This document shows, in pieces, positions 33,190-44,073 of a stretch of 64,000 nucleotides of DNA. Source of the stretch: Moritella sp. Urea-trap-13 (GTDB lineage: Bacteria; Pseudomonadota; Gammaproteobacteria; Enterobacterales; Moritellaceae); NCBI RefSeq assembly GCF_002836355.1, contig NZ_PJCA01000029.1, positions 1-64,000 on the forward strand. The letters run 5' to 3'. The translations under genes were made by a program, and so were the position numbers. Within the stretch, counting starts at the first letter, position 1. Each line of letters starts with the position of its first letter. The notes beneath the pieces are model-generated. The model searched no databases. It saw only the letters and a list, made by a program, of their open reading frames with translations, and was not told the DNA's origin.

Positions 33190-34155
33190 ATGAAACTAAG
33201 CGTTTGTCAGCTAAAACAGCTATTACAACTCGCCACCGAGGCAGCATTAAAAGCAGGCGATTTCATTAATAACGTAGATAGGCGCTCACTGCAGGTACAC
33301 AGTAAACAGGCTGGTTCGAGTTTAAGTGCGCAGGTGGTAACGCAAGTAGATTTGGATAGCCAAGCCATTATATTAGCGATACTAGAGCCTACTATCGAAC
33401 AATATGATATTGCCCTGTTGACTGAAGAAAATGCCTGCGAGGAAGATGTCGCAACCCACGCCCGTTTTCATAAAGACTATTTCTGGTGTATCGATCCACT
33501 CGATGGCACCCTACCCTTTATTGAAGGTGGAAATGGCTTTGCCGTGTCTATCGCGTTGGTCGATATGGCAGGTAAACCTATCATTGGCGTGGTGTATAAC
33601 CCTAGTACGAATGACCTCTACCAAGCCATTAATGCCCAACCACTCATATCAAGCGTATTGAAAAATGGATTGCCTTGGCGAGCGGATCTGCCAGAGCAAC
33701 TTGAGCAACCGCAGCCTATTAGTTCTGTATTAAGTTTGTATATCGACCGCAGTTTCCAGCAAGACCCACGTTATCCGACAGTCATTAAGCAAGTAACAGC
33801 GCTTGCAGGACAACAAGGATTGGAATTACAAGTAATCAAAAACTGCGGGGCTGTCATGAATGCCATTGGCGTACTCGAAAATCCACCAGCGTGTTATGTG
33901 AAGTTACCTAAACCACAACTCGGTGGCGGTAGCTTATGGGATTTCAGTGCTACTGCAGCGATAACTCAAGCATTGTCTACTCAGTATCTAGCTTCAACGT
34001 TACTGAACCACGATAGACAAGCATGCTGCAGCGTAAGTGATTACCATGGTGCAGCTTTAGATCTTAACCGCAGCGATTCCAATTACATGAATCATAAAGG
34101 GATGCTGTATAGCTGTGGGTTAGTACACCACGTTTTGATATTACCTGGAATTTAA
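33190..34155 (+). CDS. Inositol monophosphatase family protein
   Basis: The 321-residue protein has the Li-sensitive phosphatase motifs: TQVDLDSQAIIL, LTEENA (metal-binding Glu), WCIDPLDGTLPFIEGGNGFAVSIALVD (motif A, DPLDGT) and GGGSLWDFSATAAITQA (motif B, WDFxA). The size and the family suggest 3'(2'),5'-bisphosphate nucleotidase or another phosphomonoesterase; CysQ is one candidate. It follows the kinase gene and its end overlaps the convergent DHH gene by four bases. Confidence 0.85.
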   Translation: MKLSVCQLKQLLQLATEAALKAGDFINNVDRRSLQVHSKQAGSSLSAQVVTQVDLDSQAIILAILEPTIEQYDIALLTEENACEEDVATHARFHKDYFWCIDPLDGTLPFIEGGNGFAVSIALVDMAGKPIIGVVYNPSTNDLYQAINAQPLISSVLKNGLPWRADLPEQLEQPQPISSVLSLYIDRSFQQDPRYPTVIKQVTALAGQQGLELQVIKNCGAVMNAIGVLENPPACYVKLPKPQLGGGSLWDFSATAAITQALSTQYLASTLLNHDRQACCSVSDYHGAALDLNRSDSNYMNHKGMLYSCGLVHHVLILPGI

Positions 34156-35153
34156 ACTGCTGTTTCTAATAACCGTAAAGCTTTAATCGCTTTCACAAAA
34201 GGGGCAAAGTGCGCATTATCATGTTCCATAAAATGCTGAGCGTTATCTGCTAATACGATACCGCCAGCCATATGACTATGCCCACCACCAAAACCCATAC
34301 GGGTGTCATTAAGTGTTTTACGTAGCAATTGGCCAACGTTTACTTTCGGACATTCTGAACGTAAAGACAATTGTAATGCGCCTTTATTCTCTATCGCTAC
34401 AATAACCACATCAAACTCATTAACACTTAATAAAAAATCAGCAAGAACCCCTAACATATTCTTGGCGCAAGGCTCTTTTAGAAGCACAGTTGCGATCCCT
34501 TCTGATTGTTTGACCAATTTGCAGGTATCTTCAAAGTTTGTTAATTCATAATGAATCAGTGAGTTACGGCATATTTTGTTGACGATATCTAAATCAGCAA
34601 TTTGATTAAAAGTAATAAAAGCTTTCAAATCAGCATTACAAAAACCACGCGTTAAATTGGCTGTATCTATATTTAGTCCAACTAATAGCGCAGTAGCAAC
34701 TTTCATCGGCATATCAATTTTAAGCATCTGATAATATTCAAATATAATAGTGGCTGTAGCACCATAATTGGGACGAATATCAGAAAACCAAAGGCTATTC
34801 GGAGCAGTAACGGTGTGGTGATCAATAACCGCAATTTCATCACCAGGTAAATCAGTTACGTTATTTTCACCGATACAGCCATCAACTGTAATAATATGAT
34901 CATTTGCATTTAGATTGGCTTTACTGCAATGAACCACTGGGATATTTAGCCATTCAACCATATTAGATAAGGAGATCCGGTCTATTTCACCGTTATACAC
35001 AATCAATGTTTTCATACCTAATGACTGTAAGATGAATGACAAACCATAGGCTGAAGATATAGCATCATGATCGGGAAAATCGTGAGCTTGTATAACTACA
35101 CGTTGTAATGGTTTTAACTGCTCAAAGAATTGCAGTAAATTTTCTATGTTCAT
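34152..35153 (-). CDS. DHH-family phosphoesterase
   Basis: The 333-residue protein has the DHH N-terminal signature (VIQAHDFPDHDAISSAYGLSFILQ; IITVDGC; EIAVIDHHTV) and DHHA1-like C-terminal GFGGGHSHMAGGIVL. These are manganese-dependent; substrates include oligoribonucleotides and cyclic dinucleotides (NrnA or GdpP-like), but the GGGHSHMAG loop alone does not choose. Length fits a two-domain NrnA-type protein. Stands between the IMPase gene and torS. Confidence 0.87.
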   Translation of the reverse strand: MNIENLLQFFEQLKPLQRVVIQAHDFPDHDAISSAYGLSFILQSLGMKTLIVYNGEIDRISLSNMVEWLNIPVVHCSKANLNANDHIITVDGCIGENNVTDLPGDEIAVIDHHTVTAPNSLWFSDIRPNYGATATIIFEYYQMLKIDMPMKVATALLVGLNIDTANLTRGFCNADLKAFITFNQIADLDIVNKICRNSLIHYELTNFEDTCKLVKQSEGIATVLLKEPCAKNMLGVLADFLLSVNEFDVVIVAIENKGALQLSLRSECPKVNVGQLLRKTLNDTRMGFGGGHSHMAGGIVLADNAQHFMEHDNAHFAPFVKAIKALRLLETAV

Positions 35154-35288
35154 CTAAGACCCTGACAATTTAAGGATATGATATGAAAAATTGTTAATAT
35201 TCAATACATAATCATCTTAATTATACGGAATGCGATCTACAATACTAGTGAGCATATCTATTTAGGGGTGCTCCATATCTAACTTTTA

Positions 35289-35323
35289 CACTGTAAATTG
35301 AATAGGAAAATGTCGATACCAGC
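35289..35323 (-). pseudogene. Relic of the 3' end of a DUF1275 (yoaK-like) gene
   Basis: The 22 bases at 35289-35310 match 47200-47221 exactly, inside the codons for the C-terminus of the DUF1275 protein, and the nearby GATACCAGC is also shared (35315-35323). In frame it reads FSYSIYSVKVR, against FSYSIYSAKVS in the intact gene. The bases between the two blocks differ in number. No coding gene remains. Confidence 0.6.
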
Positions 35324-35374
35324 TTCGAAACGCTTTGTGGCGTTAATAATGATCAAGGCGCGGATTAATTGAAA

Positions 35375-38371
35375 TTAAATCTCGTCAGCAAGTTGTGCTA
35401 AATAATTTTCGAGCTGACCGACAGAATTGCTAATCAATAAATCGAGTTCTGACAATTGTAATGTCGTTAATATGTTACTTTTACAAGCGTGTTCCAGTTG
35501 GCTGCACAGGTCATACAAAGCAATCAGCCCTAAAGCAATCGCAGCGCCTTTCAATTTATGCAGTAACTTCTCCTGTTGTTCTGCATCAAGCGCAGAAAAG
35601 TCAGCATAATCCGACTCTGTCTGTCGACAGAATAACTGCCCTAACGCAATAATCTTATCTTTTCCCAAATATTGACGGTCTTGTTCAAGCGTTGCTGTCT
35701 CTAATAACGGTGGAGACTCCAATAACGGTAGATAGTCTAATAATATCGCGCCCTTATCTGTCATTTGACCTTCGACCTTAGGTACTGCTTTATCAGCTAT
35801 GTTAGCAGTATCATCAAGGCCAATTGTATTCACCATCACCTTAGCAATGGTACTTTTAAGGCGTTTCATCTGCACAGGTTTAGCAATAAAACCATCAAAA
35901 CCTGAGTCGATAAACTTGGTAATGTCTTGTTTAAACACATGGGCAGAGACTGCGATAGTCTTTAATGGGCGCTGATTATGCTGCGCCATCTCACGCAGTT
36001 GGCTCGCTAATTCGACGCCATCAATATCAGGCAGGTTGATGTCGAGTAAGGCCAGATCAACATGTTGTTGTGAATACATCGCCAGTGCAGAAGCACCGTC
36101 GCTAGCACTGTAAACTTGATGGCCTAATTTTTTAACCAGTGCGCAAGCAACATCAAGATTGATTTGGTTGTCTTCAACAATGAGGATACGGAAACAGCTG
36201 TTGCTTTCAACCACGCTGGTCGCTATAGATAACTGTTTGTTGATCAACGCTTGTGGGGCAGTTTCCAATGGAATGCTAAAGAAAAAACAACTGCCCTGTC
36301 CTTCCTTACTCGTTAACGAAAGTGAGCCTTTAATTGCCGAAACCAGTCGCTGACAAATAGCTAAACCTAGGCCGGTACCAGCAGCGCTGCTTAAATTAGC
36401 CACTTGGGTAAAAGCTTCAAAAATGGTTTTCTGTTTATTCAGAGCTACGCCACAGCCGGTATCAGTAATGCGAAAACTAAGTTCATTACTATGCTTGTCA
36501 TGCTTACTAATGGTCAGCGACACACTGCCTGCAACGGTGAATTTTATCGCATTACTGACTAAGTTGATGATAATCTGACGAAGCTTACCTAAGTCAGCAA
36601 GTACCCAAGGTTCGAGATCGGCATCCAGATTAAAGGTTAAATTCAGTCCCTTTTTTTCAGCCCTAGCTCGCATCAGTGCTATCACATTATTACCCAAACG
36701 CGCTAGATTGACGGCACGTTTTGATACTTCGATATGACCCGCTTCAATCTTTGAATAATCAAGAATATCATTGAGAATTTCTAACAGGTTTTCACCCGAT
36801 GTCAGAATAGTTTGGGTATAAGTCTGTTGTTGCGCAGACAGTGGCGTATCCGATAACAACTCTAATGTACCCAACATGCCATTCATCGGCGTGCGGATCT
36901 CATGGCTCATATTAGCAAGAAACACCGATTTGGCATTATTGGCATCTTCCGCCTGTTTCTTTGCCAATGCATGACCCACAGATTCATCATTGAGTCGTTG
37001 ATTGATTCGCATAAGCTGCGCTGTTCTTTGCTTTACCAGTTGCTCTAAGTTTTCTTTGTGTAGACGTAGTTCTTTTTCTGTTTCAATTTGTGCTTGTTCA
37101 AGCTTTTGTTTTTTTAAGGCGTTGTCACGGAAAACATCAAGCGCCAATGCCATTTGCTTTAACTCTTCATCATTAGAAGGCTCAACACAGATTTCAAGAT
37201 CACCTTCTGCAAGCTTTTTAATCACTTGGGTATAGTTAGATAATTTGAACACTATGCCTTGATATACAATTTTCCACATTACCCCAATAATCACGATTAA
37301 TGACAAAAAGGTAGCGAGTAAAAGCATGCTCTGCGACCAAGTAACCTGATTTTGATGTTGTTTACTGGTTTCTAGAGCCTGCTTCGTTTGTTTTTCTACC
37401 AAGGCTAGAATACCCTGATTAAGCTCACTTAATTGCTTGGATATATGCAAATGTAAATCATTCAGTTGTTGTTCTAGATTGAGATAATCACGTTGCTGAC
37501 TGATTAAATCGTTGAACATAACCAGGCTTAACATTGTAGACTGAGCGCGTTCTAAACGATCAGGATCCTTGATTGAGCCCACCAGCTGATTGATAATGTG
37601 TAAGAGTTGATCTTTTTGTTGAATCAATGGCGTCAGTTGCGCTGGTTTCGAGCTAGTAATAATAAGGTCAGCGACTTGTCCCAGCTCTAAGCTGTATTTT
37701 TCCAATGCGGTCATTTTATCTAATAAATTAAGATCTTCATCAATAATAAGATCAATATCTTGATAGATAATATTGCTATCCTTACCTTGCCCAATTAACT
37801 CATAAAGTCCGCTCAATCTAACTAAAGCAAACGTATTAGCGTTGGCCACCTGAGATTGTGATAACTGAAATATATGTCGCACACCAACAGTAACCTGCTG
37901 AAATGAAGTTTCACGCTGCTGGTACTGCTGAATTTGTAATTTGGCATTGTCATTGAGCTGATGGATATTGTTGATGATATTGGTTTTTTGCAATACTAGG
38001 TGACGGATATTGCTATTACCATTACTATGACCAAACCCTGAAGCATCAAAGGCATTAAACTGCTTGCCAATAGCAAGATTTAACTGGGTCAATTCAGCAT
38101 TAATGTTATGTCGCTCAATGTCACTGGTAGCATTTTTGAGTAAGGTAGTGCGATTAGTTATTTGCAGACTGATGTTCGCCAGTTCACGGGCACTTGATAA
38201 CGTTGGCAACGTCTGTTGCGTGATTTTTTCACTGTTGTCGGCAATAAGGCTTAAGCTATGCCAAGATACGGTACTGATAACAACCAATAAGCAAGCAACA
38301 AAACTAAACGCGAACAACAGCTTGTTACCTATACTTTGACGAAATCGCAATGTAATCTCCTTTGCTAACAT
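35375..38371 (-). CDS. torS: Hybrid sensor kinase TorS
   Basis: A 998-residue membrane sensor. Layout: N-terminal membrane segment ([21 protein letters not shown]), a large periplasmic helical sensor (residues about 45-345), a second membrane segment ([19 protein letters not shown]), HAMP (about 365-420), coiled coil, HisKA with [10 protein letters not shown] (His about 490), HATPase ([23 protein letters not shown]), receiver with [13 protein letters not shown] (Asp about 775), and HPt with LLHKLKGAA (His about 938). That order is TorS. TorS detects TMAO through TorT and phosphorylates TorR. The divergent torT gene lies 105 bases away. No truncation. Confidence 0.92.
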   Translation of the reverse strand: MLAKEITLRFRQSIGNKLLFAFSFVACLLVVISTVSWHSLSLIADNSEKITQQTLPTLSSARELANISLQITNRTTLLKNATSDIERHNINAELTQLNLAIGKQFNAFDASGFGHSNGNSNIRHLVLQKTNIINNIHQLNDNAKLQIQQYQQRETSFQQVTVGVRHIFQLSQSQVANANTFALVRLSGLYELIGQGKDSNIIYQDIDLIIDEDLNLLDKMTALEKYSLELGQVADLIITSSKPAQLTPLIQQKDQLLHIINQLVGSIKDPDRLERAQSTMLSLVMFNDLISQQRDYLNLEQQLNDLHLHISKQLSELNQGILALVEKQTKQALETSKQHQNQVTWSQSMLLLATFLSLIVIIGVMWKIVYQGIVFKLSNYTQVIKKLAEGDLEICVEPSNDEELKQMALALDVFRDNALKKQKLEQAQIETEKELRLHKENLEQLVKQRTAQLMRINQRLNDESVGHALAKKQAEDANNAKSVFLANMSHEIRTPMNGMLGTLELLSDTPLSAQQQTYTQTILTSGENLLEILNDILDYSKIEAGHIEVSKRAVNLARLGNNVIALMRARAEKKGLNLTFNLDADLEPWVLADLGKLRQIIINLVSNAIKFTVAGSVSLTISKHDKHSNELSFRITDTGCGVALNKQKTIFEAFTQVANLSSAAGTGLGLAICQRLVSAIKGSLSLTSKEGQGSCFFFSIPLETAPQALINKQLSIATSVVESNSCFRILIVEDNQINLDVACALVKKLGHQVYSASDGASALAMYSQQHVDLALLDINLPDIDGVELASQLREMAQHNQRPLKTIAVSAHVFKQDITKFIDSGFDGFIAKPVQMKRLKSTIAKVMVNTIGLDDTANIADKAVPKVEGQMTDKGAILLDYLPLLESPPLLETATLEQDRQYLGKDKIIALGQLFCRQTESDYADFSALDAEQQEKLLHKLKGAAIALGLIALYDLCSQLEHACKSNILTTLQLSELDLLISNSVGQLENYLAQLADEI

Positions 38372-38476
38372 GACTAGAACTAAAACAACAGCTATGACTA
38401 GAGCAACGACTATTACCCAATTTAACGCTAATCACTAGCCATCAACCACTTGTACACATTTAGAGTGAAATACAGA

Positions 38477-39502
38477 ATGAAATCTATTATGAAATCTTTG
38501 TTCCTATTCATCAAGTTAGTATTCATCACATTGCTGTTTAATGCGCCAGTATCGGCAACCACTGAACAGGCGAAAACGCCATTACGTCTTTGTGCCGTTT
38601 ACCCACATCTGAAAGATTCATATTGGCTAAGTATCAATTTTGGCATGACTGAACGTGCAAAACAAAGAGCTGTATCATTAAAAGTGCTGGAAGCTGGCGG
38701 TTATAAAAATAGTTCCGAGCAATGGACGCAAATTGAACAGTGCCTGCAATGGCAAGCCGATGCGATATTAGTCGGCGCAGTATACTTTGAGCAGCTCAGT
38801 ACCAGACTCGCTGAGCTGAATAAAACCGTACCGCTATTTGGCTTGGTGAACGAAGTATCCACCACCAGTCTGACGGGACGCACGGGCGTATCCTGGTACC
38901 AAATGGGCGCAAAGTTAGGGCAATTCTTGAGTCGCAAGCACCCTAAAACAAACAGCACCAAAAAGTTAAAACTAGCCTGGTTCCCCGGTCCTAACTCCGG
39001 TGGCGGCAGTCAACAGTCGACGTTGGGTTTACAGGATGCTTTGAAAAATAGTGATGTCGAGATCGTATCAATTAAACACGGTTTGAATAATAAAATGCGT
39101 CAGTTTTCGCTAATAAATGAAACCTTGGCTGAATTTGTTGATAAGGACGGTCGGAATGAGCTCGATTACCTTGCTGGCAACGCCATAATGGCAGAGATGG
39201 CGATTGGTGAATTGGCTAAGTTAGAAGAAAGCGAACGTCCACAAATCTTAAGTCATTACCTAAGTCATGGTGTCTATCGTGGTATTCTCCGCGGTAAAAT
39301 TCTGATGGCCAATTCTGACCAAATGGTATTGCAAGGCGCAATGGCCATCGATCAGGCCACTGATTATTTATTAAAGCGAAAAATCACCAAGGATCAGGCG
39401 CCTGAAATATTAACGCTCACCAAAGAATTGTTAGCGCAATTCCCTACCGAGCAATCCTTGTCGCCGAGTTATTTCAAACCTGTTTATTCGGTTAACCCTT
39501 AA
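38477..39502 (+). CDS. torT: Periplasmic TMAO-binding protein TorT
   Basis: The ATG at 38477 (or the one at 38489) starts a signal peptide (LFLFIKLVFITLLFNAPVSA); an upstream TTG frame from 38450 is also open. The mature protein is a sugar-binding-type periplasmic protein: LRLCAVYPHLKDSYWLSINFGMTERAKQ at the start, QWQADAILVGAVYFEQLS, LVNEVSTTSLTGRTGVSWYQMG, and AWFPGPNSGGGSQQSTLGLQDAL. TorT binds TMAO and presents it to TorS (known family role). Divergent from torS and followed by convergent torR. Confidence 0.9.
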   Translation: MKSIMKSLFLFIKLVFITLLFNAPVSATTEQAKTPLRLCAVYPHLKDSYWLSINFGMTERAKQRAVSLKVLEAGGYKNSSEQWTQIEQCLQWQADAILVGAVYFEQLSTRLAELNKTVPLFGLVNEVSTTSLTGRTGVSWYQMGAKLGQFLSRKHPKTNSTKKLKLAWFPGPNSGGGSQQSTLGLQDALKNSDVEIVSIKHGLNNKMRQFSLINETLAEFVDKDGRNELDYLAGNAIMAEMAIGELAKLEESERPQILSHYLSHGVYRGILRGKILMANSDQMVLQGAMAIDQATDYLLKRKITKDQAPEILTLTKELLAQFPTEQSLSPSYFKPVYSVNP

Positions 39503-39551
39503 TTTGGTTTAATTGAATTGAACTCAATTCACTCAATTAAACGAAGCGAAA

Positions 39552-40274
39552 CTAACCTGCGAATAAATAACCTTCACCATGAACGGTAATTAAATATGCT
39601 GGATTTTTCGGATCTAATTCTATTTTATTACGCAGTCGACGTACTAATACGTCTATCGTACGATCATTAGGTGCTTCAACTCGATGATCAATCAAATTCA
39701 GTAGTTTTTCTCGAGATAATACCTGTTCAGGATTGGCGGTAAAGGCGACTAAAATGTCGTATTCCGCTTTAGTCAGTTTGATTTGCTCACCGTTTTGACA
39801 CAGTTTTCGTTTAGATATGTCAAAACTATATGCACCAAAATAAAATAAGTCATCATCACGTTCAACGTTACTAACATCTTCCAATGCATGGTTGGCCTGC
39901 GTTGTCAGTGAAATACGCCATAACAAGTTTTTCACCCGTACTAATAACTCGCGCAACTCAAAAGGCTTGGTGACATAGTCATCCGCCCCCATTTCTAAGC
40001 CAATAATTTTATCAATGGCATCGACACGACCAGTCACCAGAATGATACCGATATTTGATTGGCTGCGCAGGGTTCGAGTGATCATCAAGCCGTCTTCGTC
40101 TGGCAAGTTGATATCAAGCATAACAAGATCAATGTGATGATTCGCCAACACCACATTCATTTCAGCTTTGCTAGCTGCTTCACTCACTTGGTAACCTTCA
40201 TGTTGAAAATAACCAACCAGTTTCGCGCGGGTTATCGCTTCATCTTCAACAACCAAAATATGCTTATTCTTCAA
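39552..40274 (-). CDS. torR: Response regulator TorR (OmpR family)
   Basis: The 240-residue protein has a receiver with phospho-acceptor in LVMLDINLPDEDGLMI and signature KPFELRELLVRVKNLL, and an OmpR-type winged helix (KLTKAEYDILVAFTANPEQVLSREKLLNLIDHR; DRTIDVLVRRLRNKIE; YLITVHGEGYLFAG). Partner of TorS by position and type. In E. coli TorR activates torCAD; those genes are not in the window, so its targets lie elsewhere or differ. Confidence 0.9.
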   Translation of the reverse strand: MKNKHILVVEDEAITRAKLVGYFQHEGYQVSEAASKAEMNVVLANHHIDLVMLDINLPDEDGLMITRTLRSQSNIGIILVTGRVDAIDKIIGLEMGADDYVTKPFELRELLVRVKNLLWRISLTTQANHALEDVSNVERDDDLFYFGAYSFDISKRKLCQNGEQIKLTKAEYDILVAFTANPEQVLSREKLLNLIDHRVEAPNDRTIDVLVRRLRNKIELDPKNPAYLITVHGEGYLFAG

Positions 40275-40470
40275 ATTAACTTCCTTAATAACTCTTTATT
40301 AGCTAGCAGAGTAACAATAACTCACTAGATAGCCACGTAAACTGATATACATCAACCTTGACATGCTAAGAGTGAATAAAAATTCTACTTATTTTGTTTA
40401 TATTACCTCGAAGATCTTTTTACGTCATCAAATGATAACGCTGGTTAATTTAAAATCAACAATTTAACTG

Positions 40471-41829
40471 CTAAAGGTAATTTGGCTCGCTTGGGTTTTG
40501 AGCTATCTTCGGCGAATTTGATGACTGTGCCGTTAAAAAGGGCAACAGCAATAAACCCACTACCCCGGCGGCGCAGGAGATAACCGTAAAAAAGCCATTC
40601 CAATGATATTGTTCCATTATCAAGGCTAAAGGATAGCCAGCCAATGCCGCCCCCATGTAAGCAAATAACCCGACAAAACCAGTGGCCGCACCAACAGAAT
40701 CTTTATGCGAGCATTCGGCGGCAGCCATGCCAATTAACATCTGTGGCCCAAATACAAAAAAACCAATCGCAAAAAAGCAGGCGGCTTGGAGCACAAAGCT
40801 TATCATCGGCATTAACCACAAGGCTGCAACCGCTAAAAATAGCCCTAGGGAAAATATCAGATTCATTGGTCCACGATTCCCACCAAAAATCTTATCAGAG
40901 CCCCAACCTGCGACCAAAGAGCCAATAAAACCACCGACTTCAAACAGTGACAAAGCACTGTTAGCAGTAATTAAGCTGTAATGATACTGCTCGGTCAAGT
41001 ATAAGTTACCCCAGTCATTAATAGCGGTGCGGACAATGTAAACTAATACATAACTGCAAGCCAGCAGCCATATATATTTATTATTTAAGACGTATTTCTT
41101 CAGTATTTGCTTGCGACTGAGTCCTAGCCCTTCGTTTTCATGACTAAGTTCAAGAGGGTCATTGCGCCAATGTCCAACGGTCGGTAGCCCCATAGACACG
41201 GGTTTATCTCGCAGCCGCCAACAGATAAACAACCCGACCACCACAGCCAACATACCGGGGATAATAAAACCATAACGCCAATTATAATGTAAGGTAACAA
41301 AACCGACTAACAACGGGATCAATGCCCCACCGACATTATGCGCCGTATTCCACAGCGCCCACCAGAAACCGCGCTCCGAACGAGAATACCAAGTAGTCAG
41401 CAACTTGGAACAGGAAGGCCAGCCCCAGCCTTGAAACAGGGCGTTAAGCATCCATAGTGCAGTCAGCATCAGCACACTGCTTGAAAAACCGAACAGAATG
41501 TTAATAATACCGGTCATTATCAGGCCTAATCCCATAAAATAACGCGGGTTAGAACGATCAGACACAATACCAGAAAAGAATTTCGAGAAGCCGTAAGTAA
41601 TGTAAAATAGCGTGCCCATCATACCAATGTCGGCTTTATCTAAACCAAGATCGGCGATCATCGCTGGCATTGCATAGTTAAAGCTTTTACGCGTAAAGTA
41701 AAACATCGCATAACCAACATACATGGTAAACATGATATGCAAACGCCAGTATTTATACAGCGCATCAACCTGTTTAGGATCATCAACCTGTGGGCTGTTT
41801 GGTTCTGATTTTAAAAAATGGATCATCAC
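40471..41829 (-). CDS. uhpC: Hexose-phosphate sensor/transporter-like protein UhpC
   Basis: The 452-residue MFS protein has twelve predicted helices and the organophosphate:phosphate antiporter family signature (MFYFTRKSFNYAMPAMIADLGL; WWALWNTAHNVGGALIPLLVGF; SLFEVGGFIGSLVAGWGSDK). It ends an operon after uhpA and uhpB, as UhpC does in enterics, where it senses external glucose-6-phosphate for UhpB. Two genes of this family occur in the window; this one is UhpC because of its position with uhpA and uhpB. Confidence 0.88.
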   Translation of the reverse strand: MMIHFLKSEPNSPQVDDPKQVDALYKYWRLHIMFTMYVGYAMFYFTRKSFNYAMPAMIADLGLDKADIGMMGTLFYITYGFSKFFSGIVSDRSNPRYFMGLGLIMTGIINILFGFSSSVLMLTALWMLNALFQGWGWPSCSKLLTTWYSRSERGFWWALWNTAHNVGGALIPLLVGFVTLHYNWRYGFIIPGMLAVVVGLFICWRLRDKPVSMGLPTVGHWRNDPLELSHENEGLGLSRKQILKKYVLNNKYIWLLACSYVLVYIVRTAINDWGNLYLTEQYHYSLITANSALSLFEVGGFIGSLVAGWGSDKIFGGNRGPMNLIFSLGLFLAVAALWLMPMISFVLQAACFFAIGFFVFGPQMLIGMAAAECSHKDSVGAATGFVGLFAYMGAALAGYPLALIMEQYHWNGFFTVISCAAGVVGLLLLPFLTAQSSNSPKIAQNPSEPNYL

Positions 41830-41868
41830 TTAAAGTCTTTCATTATTGATAAATAGATAACGGCGGTT

Positions 41869-43380
41869 TCACAGGATCGGTAAAATCACCTGTAATTCGG
41901 TTCCGGGTTGTTGACTGTCAGACTGCGTTGTCAGCATAAATTTGCCACCCAGTACCTGTACCCGCTCGCGAATACCGCGTAAACCAAATCCGGCTAAAGT
42001 ATCTTCCGGCTTAAATCCGATGCCGTTATCTTTCACTGACAAATGGGCTTCCTGCTGAAATGTCAACGTGATGGTTGCTTCGGTAGCTTGTGCGTATTTG
42101 ACCATATTATTTAACGCTTCCTGACAGATCCGGTACAGGGTGATATTCGTGGCATCGCTAAGTTCGGAGTCCATTGGCAGCGGTTCATTCCAAATAACGG
42201 TAGTTTTTATGCCGTTGGCTTCACATTCTAACTCGCGCACCAACTCCAGTACCGCTTGCTTAAGGCCAAGATCATCTAAGGTTTTCGGGCGCAAACGAGT
42301 CAGCAGCCCTTTGGTGGTATCGTAAATGTTAAGGGACAGCGTTTCAATCGTTGTTGCACAGCGCTCCCCCACAGGCGTATTTTCAACACGCTTGAGAATA
42401 CTAGCTTGAGTTCGGATCGCAGTAATATTCTGGCCAATTTCATCGTGTAACTCTCTGGCAATATCACGCCGTACAGATTCTTCGGCTTTAATAAGCTCTC
42501 GGGATAGGCTGTGATTTCTGGTCAACTCGTGACGCAGTTGCTGATTCAGTTCCCGCTGGCGCTGAATACCCATGCCTAATAATATCCCGGTCAGGCTTTG
42601 CGCTAACAGAGACAACAGTAGATCGGTTATTTCCATATGGCTGACGCCGTTGCGCGCGGCAATTAATGCGATGCTGTTAAGCAAGGTGCCGAGCAGCGCC
42701 CCCTTCCAGCCGTAGCGAAACGCCAACACTATGATAGGAATGACTAAACAAAAAGGGGCAAAACGACGCAGTTCATCCGGTAGGCCGAGCTGCACAATAA
42801 TATTAAGTGCAAATAGCAGCACATAAAAAATAATATGACGGCTACGCAGTTCCACGGGTTTGGCGACTAACTCGGCCGTTAACGGGGTCCAAACATTCTG
42901 GAACAAATAACTCCATAATAAATAGCAAGTTGGAACCAACATTAGACCGCCCGTTACGCTAACTAAAAAGACCATACCAGCAGGATTTAACCACAATCCG
43001 AGTATCAGGGTATTCGCCAAAGCAGTCATTAATATCACCACTCCCATTACCCCTAATCTGCGCAACTGCGAACCATAATAATATTGTTGCGCCCACCACA
43101 CCAATGGAATACTACTGATACTAGCAACGATAACGGCTAACCACTGCGGTTGCTCAAGTAAGAACGCTAATGACACCATCAGCCACAACTCTGCGCCGTA
43201 TATTGCTGGCCAAAAACGTTTGGCGGTATGCAAAGAGATACCAAGACGAAGCGCAAAAGGAAAAAATAGAATAGCCAGTTCAGGCTCAGAAATAAAAGAA
43301 TAAGACAACACCCACAAGCAGAACCAGCTGCATGATACCAGCAGCCAAGTGCATAACGATGTTATCCAGATATTAGGCAT
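41869..43380 (-). CDS. uhpB: Sensor histidine kinase UhpB
   Basis: The 503-residue protein has an N-terminal MASE1-type membrane part with about eight helices (residues 1-280) and a NarL-partner type kinase: RRDIARELHDEIGQNITAIR (HisKA_3, phospho-histidine in ELHDE), then KYAQATEATITLTF, LSVKDNGIGF and GFGLRGIRERVQVLGG for ATP binding. UhpB autophosphorylates on signal from UhpC and passes phosphate to UhpA. Its ATG follows directly on the uhpA stop codon, TAAATG, so the two are coupled. Confidence 0.9.
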   Translation of the reverse strand: MPNIWITSLCTWLLVSCSWFCLWVLSYSFISEPELAILFFPFALRLGISLHTAKRFWPAIYGAELWLMVSLAFLLEQPQWLAVIVASISSIPLVWWAQQYYYGSQLRRLGVMGVVILMTALANTLILGLWLNPAGMVFLVSVTGGLMLVPTCYLLWSYLFQNVWTPLTAELVAKPVELRSRHIIFYVLLFALNIIVQLGLPDELRRFAPFCLVIPIIVLAFRYGWKGALLGTLLNSIALIAARNGVSHMEITDLLLSLLAQSLTGILLGMGIQRQRELNQQLRHELTRNHSLSRELIKAEESVRRDIARELHDEIGQNITAIRTQASILKRVENTPVGERCATTIETLSLNIYDTTKGLLTRLRPKTLDDLGLKQAVLELVRELECEANGIKTTVIWNEPLPMDSELSDATNITLYRICQEALNNMVKYAQATEATITLTFQQEAHLSVKDNGIGFKPEDTLAGFGLRGIRERVQVLGGKFMLTTQSDSQQPGTELQVILPIL

Positions 43381-43989
43381 TTATAGTGTTTCACAGGCAA
43401 AGTGTCTTGCCAATTCAACATTGTTTTTGACGTTGAGCTTATCCATGGCATTAGCACGATGTACATGCACCGTTTTATGGCTTAAACCAAGACGCGCCGC
43501 TGCTGCTTTTACATCTAAGCCTTGGGCTAACATCTCCCCTACTTGATGCTCACGTTTGGTCAGTTGGGTAATTGATTTTCTCCCGCTGTTCGGTTTCACT
43601 AACTGCATGGTGATATCTGGAGTTAAATAACAACCACCACTGGCCACTGTACGCACGGCCTGCACCAGTTCATCAGGGCTGCAGCGCTTAGTTAAATAAC
43701 CGCGCGCTCCCAACTCCAGCGCTTTTTCTATAATTGCAACTGAATCATGTACACTAAGCATGATGCAGGATACACCGCTAGGCAGATCGGCTAATAATGA
43801 CAGGCCGCTCTCACCGGGCATGGAAATATCAATAATACATACGTCCGCGTTCAGGCCAGGTAGGCCCTTACGCGCTTCTGCTGCGGAGCTGAACTCTCCG
43901 CTAATCTCGATATCGGTTTCCAGTGATAGCAGTTGTGCAAATCCAGAACGCACAATGACGTGATCATCAACGAGGGCGACTTTGATCAT
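43381..43989 (-). CDS. uhpA: Response regulator UhpA (NarL/LuxR family)
   Basis: The 202-residue protein has an N-terminal receiver ([32 protein letters not shown] with the phospho-Asp; [14 protein letters not shown]) and a LuxR-type helix-turn-helix ([47 protein letters not shown], residues about 140-190). It would activate the uhpT gene lying 85 bases upstream on the same strand. uhpT is transcribed as a separate unit whose promoter region is 45481-45591. Confidence 0.92.
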   Translation of the reverse strand: MIKVALVDDHVIVRSGFAQLLSLETDIEISGEFSSAAEARKGLPGLNADVCIIDISMPGESGLSLLADLPSGVSCIMLSVHDSVAIIEKALELGARGYLTKRCSPDELVQAVRTVASGGCYLTPDITMQLVKPNSGRKSITQLTKREHQVGEMLAQGLDVKAAAARLGLSHKTVHVHRANAMDKLNVKNNVELARHFACETL

Positions 43990-44073
43990 ATTGATATATC
44001 CAAAGAAAATGATAAAAACGTAAATTACCCCTATCCCACCGCGTAAGCAATAGCAGAGAGGTAAACTGCACGA

